Shown: positions 24,530 to 37,709, counted from the first letter of the stretch. The stretch is DNA of 64,000 nt from Polydactylus sextarius (GCA_016801845.1 CM028931.1:16544305-16608304), one strand, 5' to 3'. Numbers and translations are program-made. Notes: generated from the sequence alone by a model not told the origin.

Positions 24530-25740
24530 ATCATGTTTACGATCATATATTCGCTCAGATTTTAGCTTAGCTAGCTAGCTACCAACCTACAAGCCTTCAT
24601 GTCCGACAGCTAGCCAGCTAACGCTACTATAGCCAAACGCTAACACGATCAAATGACGCCAAAACAAAGTCTTTAAGTCTCTTTTAGATAATTGTTTTTG
24701 GTTCTACGTTACATCCAGCTAGCCCAACTTTCAAATGTCGCAGTTTCCTTCGAGAAAATCTGAAAAACAAATGTTACAGTAACGCTAGGACGAGCTGAAA
24801 CCGGACACAAATCGTCTAAAGTCAAAACAAAGATGCGACATCCAAAGGAAGTTAGTTAGCACTAGTTGGCACGACTATTAGCGCAGCCGCTAACAATATT
24901 CTAGCGGCTGCATTCGCACGAGTACAGCGAGGAAAAAGTGCGCAGATAAGAAGCTAGCAAAAAAGCAAAAATGAAAAAAAAATTGCAGGTAAATTTCACA
25001 AATTTTAGTGACAAAAATTCCTGTGATGAGACTCATTAGACATCAGGTCAAGTTAGCACAACCATTAGCACAGACGCTAATGTTTCCAAAGGGTTGAGTT
25101 GTAACGCAAGGAAATAATGCGCCAAAGAGCTAGACAGAAGTCTAAATAGATGCTAATGGCCGATGTTAGCTAAACTGTTAGCTGATGATAAAGTTGTTAT
25201 AGCATGCTATGTTTTTTTCTGCCCCCTAGTGGCTAAAAACAAAATTATACAGCTTTAACTATGGTGGTTAGCTTGTTAGCACAGCTGCTAATGTTTCCAG
25301 AGGGTCTACTATTAACGCAAGGAAAAGAAATGCGCTAATTTGAAGCTAGCAAAGACCAAAAAGCTAAAAGAAAGAGTGGCTATTGCAACAAACATCCAAA
25401 TAGATGCTAAGTTTTAAGCTGAGCAGCTGTTTGCTAATCTGTTAGCTAGCAATGAAGATGTAATAGCATGCTATGTTTGTTTTTCTGTCCCCTAGTGGCA
25501 AAAAAAACTAAATTATACAGCTTTAATGATGCTGGTCAACTGGTTAGCGCAACCTTTAGCGCAGCTGCTAATGTTTTTAGAGGGTCTACTACCAACACAA
25601 GGGAAAAAAAAAGTGCTAATTTGAAGCTAGGTAGCTGTTTGCTAGCCTGTTAGCTAGTGATAAAGTTGTAGTAGCATGTTATGTTTGTTTTTCTGCCCCC
25701 TAGTGGCCAAAATCTATATTAAACAGCTTTAACGCGGCTG
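24530..25740. repeat. ~210-260-bp tandem repeat with CCCCTAGTGGC
   Basis: CCCCTAGTGGC recurs at about 25224, 25488 and 25698, each followed by an AAATTATACAGCTTTAA-like block and preceded by GCATGCTATGTTT. A further unit fragment lies upstream. Confidence 0.75.
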
Positions 25741-27241
25741 TGTATCACTTGCCGTCAAGGTGAAAGTTGTAAATTTTGGTTTCAGACGTAGCATCGTACA
25801 TTCAGGACGTATCTGTTGTTCCAGACAACAACTGATCGATGAATCTTCAGTCAATTAATTAAATTGCTCAAAAGCTTTATTTTGTCCTTGCAGACACTTT
25901 TTTTTTTTTTTTTTTTTTTGGCACGGGGCTAAAATACGACTTTGAGGACAACGAAAAAGAACGGCGGCTAATAAAACCGAACGACTCGTCTTCGCCATAA
26001 AACACATAATTAGAATTACAAGCCGCTAACGGGTTCAGCGTCAACGTCTGGCCTCTTCGTACGCCGGCGTGTTGCACAAACGTTCACCCCCCGACCGGCG
26101 GCGGAGTGAAGGACGCGCTGGCGATGACACGGTGACACACGTAGCATCAAAATGTAGCCGTAGCTCGTCGTTATCATTCGTCCTCATTAGCTCGCTGTCA
26201 TTTATCAGTTGTGGGCGGGTTAGCGACATAATTCATTCTTGATGGATTTCATAATGTTCTGGAGACAGGATGTCCTTAAGTACGCCGGCCTCGCCGCTCG
26301 CCATCTGCCCCCACACACACACACACACTCATACAGCCACAATATTATTATTCAGCTTCATCTACAACCAAAGCAGAGGCTCTTGGCGTTCCTCCACTGG
26401 CCTAAGTGATTGGCTATTGATTCTTTATTCACTTAATCCACTTACCTGCCGTCGTTCCCGCTGACAGAGGACGACGTCGGGAGGAACTAAAACGCCGTTC
26501 GTTAGAGGTGACCCAGATACCCGACGACCCCCGAGGACGACGTCCGGCTGACACCGACCTGACCGATCGGCGACGACCGATCAGGTCTCGAGAAAAACAA
26601 CGGGAGTCAAAGAAGTCGCTTGGAAAGTGGGCGTTTATTACTTTATTAACGACTTTGGTTTCATTGATTTGATCCTAGAGCGATATCTAGAACCAACCCC
26701 CTGCCCCGTCTCTTACCCCTCGTCTCTAGAAACAAAGAGTTGAGGTGGAAACGTTCCTCTACTTCACCGTTACACGTCATCAGAAGTCGTCGCTGGTCGC
26801 TACGTTAAAGACGACGCCGCCAGTCTCCGTGACGACAAACAAAGATGGCGTCTACAAACTCGTTTGTGTCCATCAAGTCGACGACGGATTAAAAACTGAC
26901 AAGATGTTCGTTTACATTAATCTACAGTTTATCGTTAATAAAGAGTCGTTAGCAAAGTGACGACTAGCGACTGCTAAGCTAACGCTAACACTAACGTTTA
27001 ATTGATTAGCGGACCCAGAAACCTAAAGAACCCACTTGGAAAGTCGTCCTAATTCGAAAGGACTTTCCTGATCCTCGGGCAGTCAAAAGAACCTGAACCA
27101 GTTCAGACAGGATCCAGATCTAGACCAAGACCGAGACCCTCGACGACCCCAACAGAACAAGTTTGATCACAAAGTTCAAGACGTTTCAAAAAGCGATTTT
27201 AAAATCATCAATCATCCATAGTTAGATGCCGTAAACCGTCG
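25741..27241. other. Intergenic DNA, no gene seen
   Basis: A T run near 25900-25919 and a short CA run near 26315. 26150-26300 is repeat-free sequence that could be conserved non-coding DNA, but nothing proves it. Confidence 0.45.
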
Positions 27242-27328
27242 GTGAACTTTCTGACCCGCTGAAAGTTTCCTCAAAACATGCAAATGTGACTTGAGTGACT
27301 CGTCGGTGCAGAGGGCGAGTCATTTGTG
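27242..27328. repeat. 88-bp duplicated block, copy 2
   Basis: Partner of 24212-24299, same orientation, 3 kb away. It keeps the ATGCAAAT octamer and the GAGGGCGAGTCATTTGT end. Confidence 0.8.
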
Positions 27329-28212
27329 TTTGAAAGTCAACAAGTTTTCCAAGAAAAATGAAAACTGTAGGTCGAGTATTTGTGGTCAATCATTTCACTG
27401 CTGAGGTATGTGACCTTAAAACCTTCAAACCCTCGAGGTAACGAAGACCTAAAAACCACTAAAGAGAGAGTTTGCTCTCTAAGACGTGTTCTCTGATCGA
27501 CACGTCGAAATAAAAGCGTCAAATCATATTTTAGCTGCAAATCAAACCGTCCTAAGAAGGTCTGATCTACGTCCTCAAACAAGACGGAGAACTGGCCGTT
27601 TCCCTTCTACTGATGTCGCCTCGCAAACTGTGCCACAATGAATGTTGGGATATGTTGGACTGTGATGGACCCAACTGTTGTAGCCGTCGTAGTCTTCGAA
27701 ACAAGACGGCAAAGTCGCCAACTGTGACGTATCCTGACCTGCCAAGTCTGGCTCAATGTTGGTGAAGTTTCTAAAGGTTTCTGAGAGAAAGTTTCTAAAC
27801 CAGAAGGACGCCATCGACATAACTGCCTCAGAAAGAGTCAAAAATCCACCACAGTCAAGACAAAAGTCTTCACATTGTTTATCTTTAATTTTAAAGGTAT
27901 TTATCAATATAATTACTCACTTATATTGGTTTAAGATTGATGATGTTTAAGTCTCAAGTCATAAAAAAAGTTTGTTTAGTATCGTCTGAGACCTGATACA
28001 TGAACCAACTCAACTGTTTGTATCTTAAGACGTATTCATCCACATTATTAACCAGATAGTTAAATAATTAGTGGACAAATTTGGCTCAATGTTGGTAAAG
28101 TTTCGTTAGCATGTGCGGTTCCTACTCTTCACCTTGTTGACCTTTACTTTTTAAGTTGTGTAAACTACGACTGTGACACAGTCGAAACCAAAGAGCGTCT
28201 GTGTACTGAGAC
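27329..28212. other. Intergenic DNA, no gene seen
   Basis: Unique-looking; short open frames on both strands lack recognisable domains. Confidence 0.5.
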
Positions 28213-28262
28213 AGTAGCGTGTTAGCGTGTTAGCGTGTTAGCGTGTTAGCGTGTTAGCGTGT
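28213..28262. repeat. 8-bp tandem repeat (GTTAGCGT)n
   Basis: About six perfect copies of GTTAGCGT, very homogeneous, so probably recently expanded. Confidence 0.95.
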
Positions 28263-29030
28263 CTTGCAGCCGATAAAGGAAACCACACGGTTCCAGATGC
28301 TGCTAGAAAACATCTTTAATAGAAGACGCGCCGCGTTTGGAAGGTGTGAAGGAAAAACACATCCTCCTGGTTAATGTGACGCGGCTCTTGGCCTCCGGGG
28401 GCTTTGATCTCGTCCACGACGCTTCGATCTGTGGGAAACGGCGTCGGGAGCTTAACAGGACGGGAGCCCGGCGAGATAGCAGGTGCTGCGGCCGTGACCT
28501 TCCCATCCCAGACCGGCATTCCTTCCTGTCAGCCCCCCCCGGGTCTCGAGCATGCACTGTCTCCAGCCACACCATCTGGAGCCGTTTGTCCGAGAAAAAA
28601 AAACAAAAAACGCTTCAGGCACTCGTCGACAACGCCTTCCTACCACCGCCACTTTGATTAAAACTCTCAAGAGATGCTTTGTGTTTAATCCTCACACCTT
28701 TAAGTTTTTACAGGACACAGGAAGTCGCCCGAGATCACAGCGGCTCGATTATCTCCGATAATCAACGAGAAGTTTCCAAGAAATGTTTTCCCCGTCCGCT
28801 CTTCACCTCTTATCACAAGCAGCTCGATGCACTGGAGGAAATCACCTTCCACTTGTCAACAAACGGGAATAAAAGAATCAAACGGATCAAACTTTTCCAT
28901 CGTGGTGACGGCGTCGTTACGTGACCAACTTAAACAAACCGTTGTGAACCCGCTAAGCCCATTAGCAACAACATGAGTGTTGCTAACACAAACATCCGTC
29001 ACCTTCCTGGTTTAACTCCTCGACAACTTG
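28263..29030. other. Unique intergenic island
   Basis: Free of GCTAAC repeats. Several overlapping open frames on both strands show no recognisable domain, splice structure or codon bias. Possible conserved non-coding DNA; not a supported gene. Confidence 0.35.
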
Positions 29031-29039
29031 AGCTAGCTA

Positions 29040-29440
29040 GTTAGCATGCTAACCAGCTAGCTATGGTCCTGCACGGTCACTTTCTGAATGAAGTTACAAG
29101 CTGCATCCTTCAAGTGATCCATCCTATGTAGGTCTAGTCTACATAGACAAGATACGGCTAACGATGCTAACATTGGCTATGTAGCGACAGCAAACGCTAG
29201 CCTTACACTGGATTAGTCTGATTGGTATTTCTTTTCTTTTATTGACATTTTATCATCTTTTTTATTTGAGGAAAAGTTACTGAAGCTAACGAGCTTCTTG
29301 TTTAATTATAACAGACCTTCTTAGGATGGATCCTTCTAAGGACGCAGCCTCTTGTGAGTTTAGTATCAAATGCTAACTGCATTTATTGGCCACATTTGTC
29401 ACAAGATAGCCTAGCTGCTAACGTGCAACATATATAAAAT
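29040..29440. repeat. GATGGATCCTTCTAAGGACG repeat copy
   Basis: Contains ACCTTCTTAGGATGGATCCT and AGCTAGTTAGCATGCTAACC, shared with the tandem copies at 31630-32650. Confidence 0.65.
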
Positions 29441-30730
29441 GCTAGCTGGAGGTGGTTGAAGGAGTTAATTAATCTTTGAGTTAATGTAAGTGGACAAAAA
29501 AAAAAAAAAAAAAAATGAAACAAATCTATGCTAAGTTAGCAGAGATGCTAATAGCTAATAAGCTAATAAATGATCAGGGCAGATTTCTAATGTCAAAGTA
29601 AACGTTGATGATTTTTTGTGTCACTAAAAATGCTGCACATCTCTGATGAAAGTCCAAAACATTTCCTGCCCGTACTTCACAATAAAAGGCTCCTGGTACG
29701 TAGCTTATCAGCTATTAGCATCTTTGCTAACGTAGCACCGATTTGTTTCATTTTTTGACTGACATTAACTCAAAAACTCTAACAGTAGAATATAGCTTCA
29801 AATGTGACTGAGTTCACCTTTAACTCTTGTTTTGATGTTTTTGGTATTAGCGTCTTCTGAAGTTAGCATGCTAACTAGCTAACAGTTAGCTCCAGGTGAT
29901 CTTGTCCTAATCCTACTTAGCTAATCTTACATATCGTACCTCATATCCAGTATTTGGATGCCCAACAATTGACTGTTTTGGACTTTGACCTTAGAAATCT
30001 GCCCTGATCACTTATTAGCTTATTAGCTATTAGCACCCCGCTAACGTAGCACTGATTTGTTTCATTGTTTGTCAATTGACATTAACTCAAAGACTCTAAC
30101 AGTAGAATATAGGTTCAAATGTGAGTTCAAATGAGTTCACCAGCTTCTTCTGATGTTAGCATGCTAACTAGCTAACTAGTTAGCCCCAGATAATCTTGCT
30201 AAAGCTAACTTTACATATCGTACCTCATATCCAGTTTTTGGATGAAAATAGAAACAAGTTTGACAATCGACTCTTGGATTGTGACATTAGAAATCTGCCC
30301 TGATCACTTGTTAGCTTATTAGCTATTAGCATCTACGCTAACGTAGCACCGATTGGTTTCCTTTTTTGTCAGCTGACATTAACTCAGAGACTCTAACACT
30401 AAAATATAGCTTCAAATGTGACAGAGTTCAACCTTTAACTCTTGTTTTGCTGCTATTAGCTTCTTCTGATGTTAGCATGCTAACTAGCTAGCCCCAGATA
30501 ATCCTCCTAAAGCTAATCTTTCATATCGTACCTCATATCTAGTTTTTGGATGAAAATAGAAACAAGTTTGACAATCGACTGTTTTTGACGTTAGAAATCT
30601 GCCCTGATCACTTGTTAGCTTATTAGCTATTAGCATCTCCGCTAACGTAGCACCGATTGGTTTCCTTTTTTGTCAACTGACATTAACTCAGAGACTCTAA
30701 CAGTAGAATAAAGGTTCTAATGTGATGGAG
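29440..30730. repeat. ~300-bp tandem repeat, about four units
   Basis: CGTAGC markers at 29731, 30045, 30342 and 30646 give spacings of 314, 297 and 304 bp. Each unit has ATCCAGTTTTTGGATG, GAAATCTGCCCTGATCACTT, CTAACGTAGCACCGATTTG and GACTCTAACAGTAGAAT. Same family as 4380-5460 and 41880-42750. Confidence 0.85.
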
Positions 30731-31629
30731 GTTTCATCGACGACGTGTTATCGTCGGCGTAGCTGCGAACAGTGAACTCCGTCACCTTTTCCCGCTTCTC
30801 CTCGACGCCCTGAGCTCGGCGGGTTCGTACTAATGTAATCACAGACCCCTGCGGACGTGGACCAGCGCGGGAGACAGAAGCCGAGCCAGACGTACAGGTA
30901 TTTCTAAACTGGTTACATTAGACCAAACAGGCCATCTGTCTCCTTCTGTAATTGGACACTGCGGATTAAGACGGAGACGGCGGCGTTTCCCGGCCAAGTG
31001 GGCTAGTTACTGTTTATTTGGAATTAATTACCAAGGAGAGTGGAAACCTCGCAGCTCACGTCGGAGTGAATCCAGACACTTTTGAGAATCGAGGACGAAG
31101 AGGAAGAAAAAGAAAAAGAGAAGTTGGTGCCGCTGACGTTTATTATGTTTGAATCTAGGACGATGATGATGCAGCTGGAGTTTAGAGAGCGAGGTGGATA
31201 AGGACAAGAAAGAAAAAAAAAGCTTTTATAGACGTCTCCAGTTCGGTCACCTTAAACTAAAGGAAGTGGATGAATGGACGTGTTCAGCGGCGGTAACGGG
31301 TATCTGGTGCGATGCCATTAGCTGCTCTCATGCTGTGGATGTTTTCCAAGAGTTGAGTGAAAGGACACGAGTATATATCTGTTAAAGGTCTGTGAGAACG
31401 GAGCGCCGACCCCGGCCGTTGGCACCGCCGCTCGCTTCATTTGATCCTCGCTTCCTTCCTCTTCCTCTCGCTGCAGCGCCAACGAGCTTTTAGGAGCTGA
31501 TATTTCACCAACAAGAAGCCTTGAAGGGTTTGGTTTTGTTAGCGCTACATCGTCAACGTTAGCATGGCACAGACCGCGTAAACCCAACATATCCCATGAT
31601 TCATAGCAGCAAAGAACATGAGCAACATG
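30731..31629. other. Unique intergenic island
   Basis: Repeat-free, moderately GC-rich sequence with palindrome-poor, non-coding character. A candidate conserved non-coding element region, unproven. Confidence 0.35.
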
Positions 31630-32655
31630 TAACGTAAACAGGAAGTAGGTCTAACCTTCTTAGGATCCTTCGAAGGACGCAGCTCTTTAACTTGGAGATT
31701 GTTGCTAATGCTAACTCTCACTTTGTTTCACTATTACCACTCTTCCACAGAAGCTAGCATGCTTACTAGCTAGCTAGTGCAGCACAGGTGACGTTTGTGA
31801 CGTTACTTAACAGGAAACGCTCGCTAAGCTAGCCCAGTTTACAGTCTACGTAGACCAGACCTTCTTTAGCGTGTAGAATGTGATTGTTAGCTTAGCAGAA
31901 ATGTTGCAAAGTTCAGCATCAAACAGGTGAAAAAGCAATGCTAACCCTGACTTCAGAACAGAAGCTAGCATGCTAACCAGCTAGCTGTTGCAGTGCAGAT
32001 GATGTTTGTGGACGTACTGGAAGTAGAAAGTTCTCTATGAGCTAGCTTGTCTTGGTTTACAAAGTCTACGTAGACCAGACCTTCTTAAGACGGATCCTTT
32101 GAAAGATGCAGCCCTTTAGCTTGTAGCTAATGATTGTTAGCTTAGCATAAACATTGCAAAGTTCAGCATCAAACTTCAACTGAAAAAGCAACGGTAACGC
32201 TAACTGTTGTTTTGTCTCTATTCCACTATTATCTGTCTTCTGCAGAACAGAAGTTAGCATGCTAATGAGCTAGCTATTGCAGCACGGGTGATGTTTGTGG
32301 ACGTACTGTCCTTAAGCTAGCCTGTCTCGTTTAAGAATGATTGGGGTCCAGTTTTCGTGGTCTACGTAGACCAGATCTTCTTAGGTCAGATCCTTCAAAC
32401 GACGTAGCCCTTTAGCTCGAAGATTGTGGTTGTTAGCGTAGCAGGAACGTAGCAAAGATCAGGATTAAACTGAATCTGGTTCAATGTCAGAAAGCGACCA
32501 GATGTAGCAGTTGTAGCTAGCTAGTTAGCATGCTACGTTTACAGAAGAGATGCAGCTGAAATAGAAGCAAAACAAGCTAGCTTTAGCATTGCTAAACTTA
32601 CAACATTTCTGCTATGCTAACAGTCACAGTCCACAGGCTAAAGAGCTGCGTGCTA
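31630..32655. repeat. ~270-bp tandem repeat with GTCTACGTAGAC palindrome
   Basis: GTCTACGTAGACCAGA occurs near 31843, 32066 and 32360, each followed by CTTCTTAG and, in two of the three, by GGATCC/AGATCC and an AGCCCTTTAGCT-type block. The 12-bp GTCTACGTAGAC is a perfect palindrome. Confidence 0.75.
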
Positions 32656-33341
32656 ACGTTAGCTTGGAAACAAACGGACAAATGAGTGAACCGACTAACT
32701 CAGAGTCTCTTTAAAAGCTGCTCTTTTTTTTATTTTATTGTATCTACTTTTTAAAAAACAAAAACAAAAACAAATAAAAACAATGTTGGTGAAGGGCTGT
32801 ATCACTGCACTTTTTTCACTATGCTAATTTTCAGTTTGCATGCAGTGAAATAAATGTACGAGTGAGACAACGCAATAAATTAGCATATAATTTACATTTT
32901 GAAAAAAAGAAAAAAAATTAGTAACAGTGTACCAACATTAATAATACCGAATATAAAATATACACATATATACACACATATATGTATATATATATGTATA
33001 TATACGCAACTAATCACATGATGTTGTTTCATTTTTCTTGCACTTTTAGGTAAATAGGTAACGTGACATTCAAACATCCAAGTTCACAGCAAAGACAAAG
33101 AGTACCAGTTTGATTGATTTCACTTCTCCCTCCCGCTCCTTGTTTTTTTTTTTTATTATTATTATTTAAATTTTTTATATATTTTTTTTAAATTTATTTA
33201 TTTTTGAGTTAGTCCATTGATTTTATTTTTTTTTTTAAAAACAAAACAAAACAAAAACAAAACTCTGCTCCACGTCGTCATGACTGAAGTTGGCTACGAA
33301 AAAAGTAGCAGCAGCAACGTTTAGAAATTAGTTGTTAACGG

Positions 33342-33377
<36 letters not shown>

Positions 33378-33599
33378 GTGTGTGTGTGTGTGTGTGTTAC
33401 AAACTAATTGGGCGAGCGTCCGTTTGTCGGAAGCACAAACAAACAAACAAACAAACCAAAACAAATTCCCAGTGTGAGGTATAAACAGATAAAAAAAACA
33501 TGACCAGCATTTACCAACAGATACGTTTGACAGGATTATTATTATTATTATTATTATTATTTCATATTGTTTGGATCCAGCCTCACGTTTAAACACACT

Positions 33600-33632
<33 letters not shown>

Positions 33633-33849
33633 TGAATTGAAATGGAAACGACCCACTTGATAGCACCAGAAAGTCTGGGAAGGTCGCGACCCCTCGGAGC
33701 AGAGTAGGAAGAAAAAGAAGGTGAGGAGGTAAACACACTACTCCACGGAAAAAAAACAACTAAAACTAAACCCAGTAAGCACCATCCAGTCGCTTGTTGT
33801 CGCGAGAGACAACGGAAACGTGACCTGGCAGCAGTTTAAGTCCGATTTC

Positions 33850-34830
33850 TGTCCGAAGAAGAAGTTAGCGACGTTAGCATAGCGACGAGAAAACAGGAAG
33901 CAACCGGGCGTCAAACACGACCCCTTGACGCTTAATTAGGGTTTTACTCCGACTATTTATCGCGATTAAATGTGCGATAAAGTCCGATTTCTTCGACGAA
34001 AGTTGTACGAGAAATTAGCGGCATAGTTAGCGACGTTAGCTTATCGACGACAACACATGAAGCAATGAGGCATCAACGCTTAATTAGGGTTGTATTCCAA
34101 ATATTTATCGCGACTGAATCGAATCATAAATGTTTATGTACGATAAAGTTCGATTTCTTAAACGAAAGTTGTACGAGAAGTTAACGACAAAAAACTAGGA
34201 GCTACCCGACATCGACACCTTAACTCTTAATTCCAACGATTTATCGCAATTAAATCAAATCGTAAATGTCCGATTTCTAGCAAAAGGTTGCATGAGAAAT
34301 TAGCGACATAGTTAGCGACATTAGCTTAACGACAATAAAACCTGAAGCAATGAGGCATCAACACTTAATTAGGGTTGTATTCCAAATATTTATCACGACT
34401 GAATCGAATCGTAAATGTTTATGTACAATAAAGTCTGATTTCATGAACAAAGGTTGTACGAGAAATTAGCTACATAGTTAGCGACATTAGTTTATCGACA
34501 TTAAACTAGAAGCAAACCAACATCGACACCTTAACACTTAATTCCAACGTTTTATTGCGATGAAATTGAATCGTAAATGTCCGATTTCTTGCAAAAAAGT
34601 TGCATGAGAAATTAGCAAAATAGTTAGCGACGTTAGCTTAATGACAACAAAACATGAAGCAATGAGGCATCAACACGTAATTAGGGTTGTATTCCAAATA
34701 TTTATCGCAACTGAATTGAATCGTAAATGTTTATGTACGATAAAGTCCGATTTCTTGAACGAAAGTTGTACGAGAAGTTAGCAACGTTAGCTTAACGACA
34801 ACAAAACAGGAAGCAACCAGACATCAACCC
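33850..34830. repeat. ~300-bp repeat with TTAATTAGGGTTGTATTCCA
   Basis: TTAATTAGGGTT-type markers at about 33940, 34080, 34369 and 34678, with CGATAAAGTCCGATTTCTT and GTTGTACGAGAAATTAGCG blocks. The spacing of ~150 then ~300 bp suggests a higher-order unit made of two half units. Confidence 0.8.
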
Positions 34831-35130
34831 CATTAGCATCTTTGCTAATTGTTTCCAGTTGTTCTGCCAAGCTAGGATAACAGGTTACATTAGCATCTTA
34901 GCTACCTGTTTCCACTGGCTATGCTAAGCTAACTGCTAGCTGTAACCTCAGGAGGCTGAAAGTCAGAAATTTCAACTCGGAAATCTTTAACATCAAAGTT
35001 ACTGGATACGGTAGCATTTTCGCTAACCGTTTCCTGTGGTTATGCTAAGCTAGGCTAACTGTCTCCTAGCTGTAGCCTCATGTGTGGTATCAATCTTCTC
35101 GTCTAACTCTCAACAAGAAGAAGAACGCGC
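34831..35130. repeat. GTTTCCAGTTGTT-type repeat
   Basis: Two copies of CATTAGCATCTTxGCTA, CTGTTTCC and TATGCTAAGCTA followed by GTAGCCTCA. The same family gives three units at 40050-40830. Confidence 0.65.
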
Positions 35131-36252
35131 TCATTTTCCGAACCGAGACATAAACGAAACGAAAACATGACGTCAGCTAACAGATTAGCCATCGAAGAGC
35201 AAGAAGAAGCGAACGAGCTGCTTGGTAGAAAGAAACAAAACAAAGAAACAAAAACAAACGCTCCTTCAGAATGAATCCTTCACTAGTGAACTGAAAAGCT
35301 CCTCGACAGGACGTTTGAGTGAAAGGCCAGAGTTGGTTTTTAGTAACAGTAACAGTGTTTGTTTGTTTTTTGTCTCGACAAACATCTTCACGCTAACATT
35401 TGGACCGACGCTGGGGGGTTTTAAGGCACCCGTCACCCGGGGGAGGACACTGATCTGGGGATATCCTGACAGTATATAAGGGTTTAACGTATGTTACAGT
35501 ATGTAATATTTTCATTCCAGCACAGAGACATTGAAGTTCAATCACATTTACATTCCCTTCCACGACAGTAGAGTAACGATCCGACAAAAACACACACACA
35601 CGCGACGTGATCACCTCTGACTGGAGTTGTACAATAAATATACAGTACACTTGACACTGACGGTGGTTTCCTCTGTCTGTTGTTTGAGCGTTAGGTTGTA
35701 AATAATCCTATTTACACGAAGAAAGAAGGGAGGGAAATTAAAAAAAAAAAAAAAAAACAATTTAAAAAGTGCACCGAAGCCCAATAGCACCATCACAGTC
35801 GTCCCGAAGACTCCTCGTCTTCCTCCTCGTCTCCGGGGTAACGTCCTCAGCGAGCGATGATGTGTCCAGCACTTTGGATTCAATAAACAAAAACAAAAAA
35901 AAAAAAAAAAAATGGAGGAAGACTAACAATGATATCAATAATTATTATTATAATAAAAATAACATCACCAACAAATATAATCTTCCCAGTTCCCACTTCA
36001 CAGAAGTGAAAATTCAAACAACGACAACAAAAAAAACAAAAACAAAAGTAAGTTTGTGTCAGCGTCTGGAGCTGAGCAGTGGTTTGTTTTCCACCATGAT
36101 GGAGGGCAGGAGGACCAACAGGAAATCCCTTTCCCAGCATGCACCGCTTCTCTTCTTCTTCTTCTTCTCCGTCATCGTCCTTCCTCCTGTTCAGTGCTCC
36201 CTCCGTCTTTGTCTCTTTCTCCGTGTTTCTAGTTTCCCGCCGTCTCCGGGCG

Positions 36253-36362
36253 TCAGTGTCCCTGGCAGGTTTTGCAGCACATCTGTCTGAAGTAAGCGCG
36301 ACTGCAGAACTTGAACTTGAGCACCAGCGGACAGTACGCCACCTTGTTTACGTCTTTGCATT
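36253..36362 (-). CDS. ADAMTS6: ADAMTS6 terminal coding exon: PLAC domain
   Basis: The acceptor is CTCTGTGCAG. The exon completes the split Glu codon and encodes CKDVNKVAYCPLVLKF, KFCSRAYFRQMCC and KTCQGH, then TGA at 36253-36255. Six Cys in the C-x8-C-x8-C-x8-CC-x2-C pattern identify the PLAC (protease and lacunin) domain. The ending CCKTCQGH is the expected C terminus of ADAMTS6 and ADAMTS10. Confidence 0.96.
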
Positions 36363-37618
36363 CTGCACAGAGAGAAACAAACAAGGGAAACAACTTAGCT
36401 AATCGGAGTCGGAAGAGACTGACAAAGAGCGACAGCCAATCAGAGGAGGATCAGATAAATGCTAAATGTTAGCGATGTTAAGTGTTACCGATGCTAAACG
36501 TAGCCCTAGAAATGCGAAGCGTTAGCAATGCTAAGCACTAGCGACGCTAAACGCTGGTGACACTAAATGTTAGCGATGTTAAATGATACCGACATTAAAC
36601 ATTAGGGAAGCTAAGAGCTAGCAATGCTAAATGTTAGCGACACTAAGAGTTAACAATGTTAAGTGTCACAGATGTTAAATGTTAGCGATGCTGAATATTA
36701 GCAATGTCAAGAGATAGCAATGTTACGTGTTACCGATGCTACTAAGCACTAGCGATGCTAAATGTTAGTGATGCTAAGGGTTAGCATAGTCAAGTGTTAC
36801 TGCCATTAAGAGTTAGCAATGCTAAGCACTAGCGACGTTAAGAGCTAGTGAGGCTGACTGTTAAAGTTGCCACAAGTTAGCAATGTATGGTGCTAGCAAT
36901 GCTAAATGTTAGCGATACTAAGAGTTAACAATGTTAAGTGTTACAGGCGTTAAATGTTAGTGATGCTAAATATTAGCAATGTCAAGAGTTAATAATGTTA
37001 AGTGTTACCGATGCTAAACGTTAGCGATACTAAGTTCTAGCAATGCTAAATGTTAGCGATGCCAAGGGTTAACAACGTTAAGCTAACAATGCTAAACATT
37101 AGCGATGCTAAACGTTAGCAAACTCAGAACTGTGTTTAAAATTCTGACGTTTTAACAGGTTTTTGTTTCAGTTTCAGTTTCTACAAACTCCCCGCGTCTG
37201 ATCCAGATGTTACCCGGTACCGGGGAGGTCTGCTGCTGGTTTCAGCTCCACCATGAAAACCAGCGTGTTGCCATGGTAACGTTTACACGCCGGTTTAGCG
37301 GTTTAGTCTGTGTCGGAGGCAGCGTCTTCACCGGTGCTCGTCAACAATAAACGTCTGTAAATCACGGTGAGAAGCAGCAGCTACATCCTGTCTAGTTCAC
37401 GTGACCAGACGTAGAGTTTGGTGACGTCACGGTGTGATCGGGAGTCAATCACTGACAAGTCTGATTCATTTTGATCAAGTAATCAATCAGTTTCCAGATT
37501 GAAAAACGATGATTTTCAAAATAAAAGTCGTGAAGTAAAAGTCGCAGCTTCAGAGAATTAGTTTTTATTGAAGAACAAGTGGAGTAAGTCTTTTATTTTT
37601 CTCAACCTGGTGATGGTG

Positions 37619-37709
<91 letters not shown>

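Larger units (their letters stand above)
32734..36252 (-). other. ADAMTS6: Possible ADAMTS6 3' UTR
   Basis: No coding sequence is visible downstream of the ADAMTS6 stop. AATAAA hexamers on the - strand occur at 34551-34556, 33152-33157 and 32734-32739. The last is followed (leftwards) by GCTAAC-type repeats that look intergenic. The stretch holds several microsatellites (ATT at 33535-33562, GA at 33600-33625, GT at 33377-33399) and a ~300-bp tandem repeat. The true 3' end cannot be told from sequence alone. Confidence 0.3.

Noticed and set aside
28303..28661. Several overlapping frames on both strands
   Set aside because: No domain, no codon bias and no supporting splice sites; a unique but non-coding island is more likely.
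36139..36402. Open frame on + strand over the PLAC exon
   Set aside because: Antisense shadow of the terminal ADAMTS6 exon.
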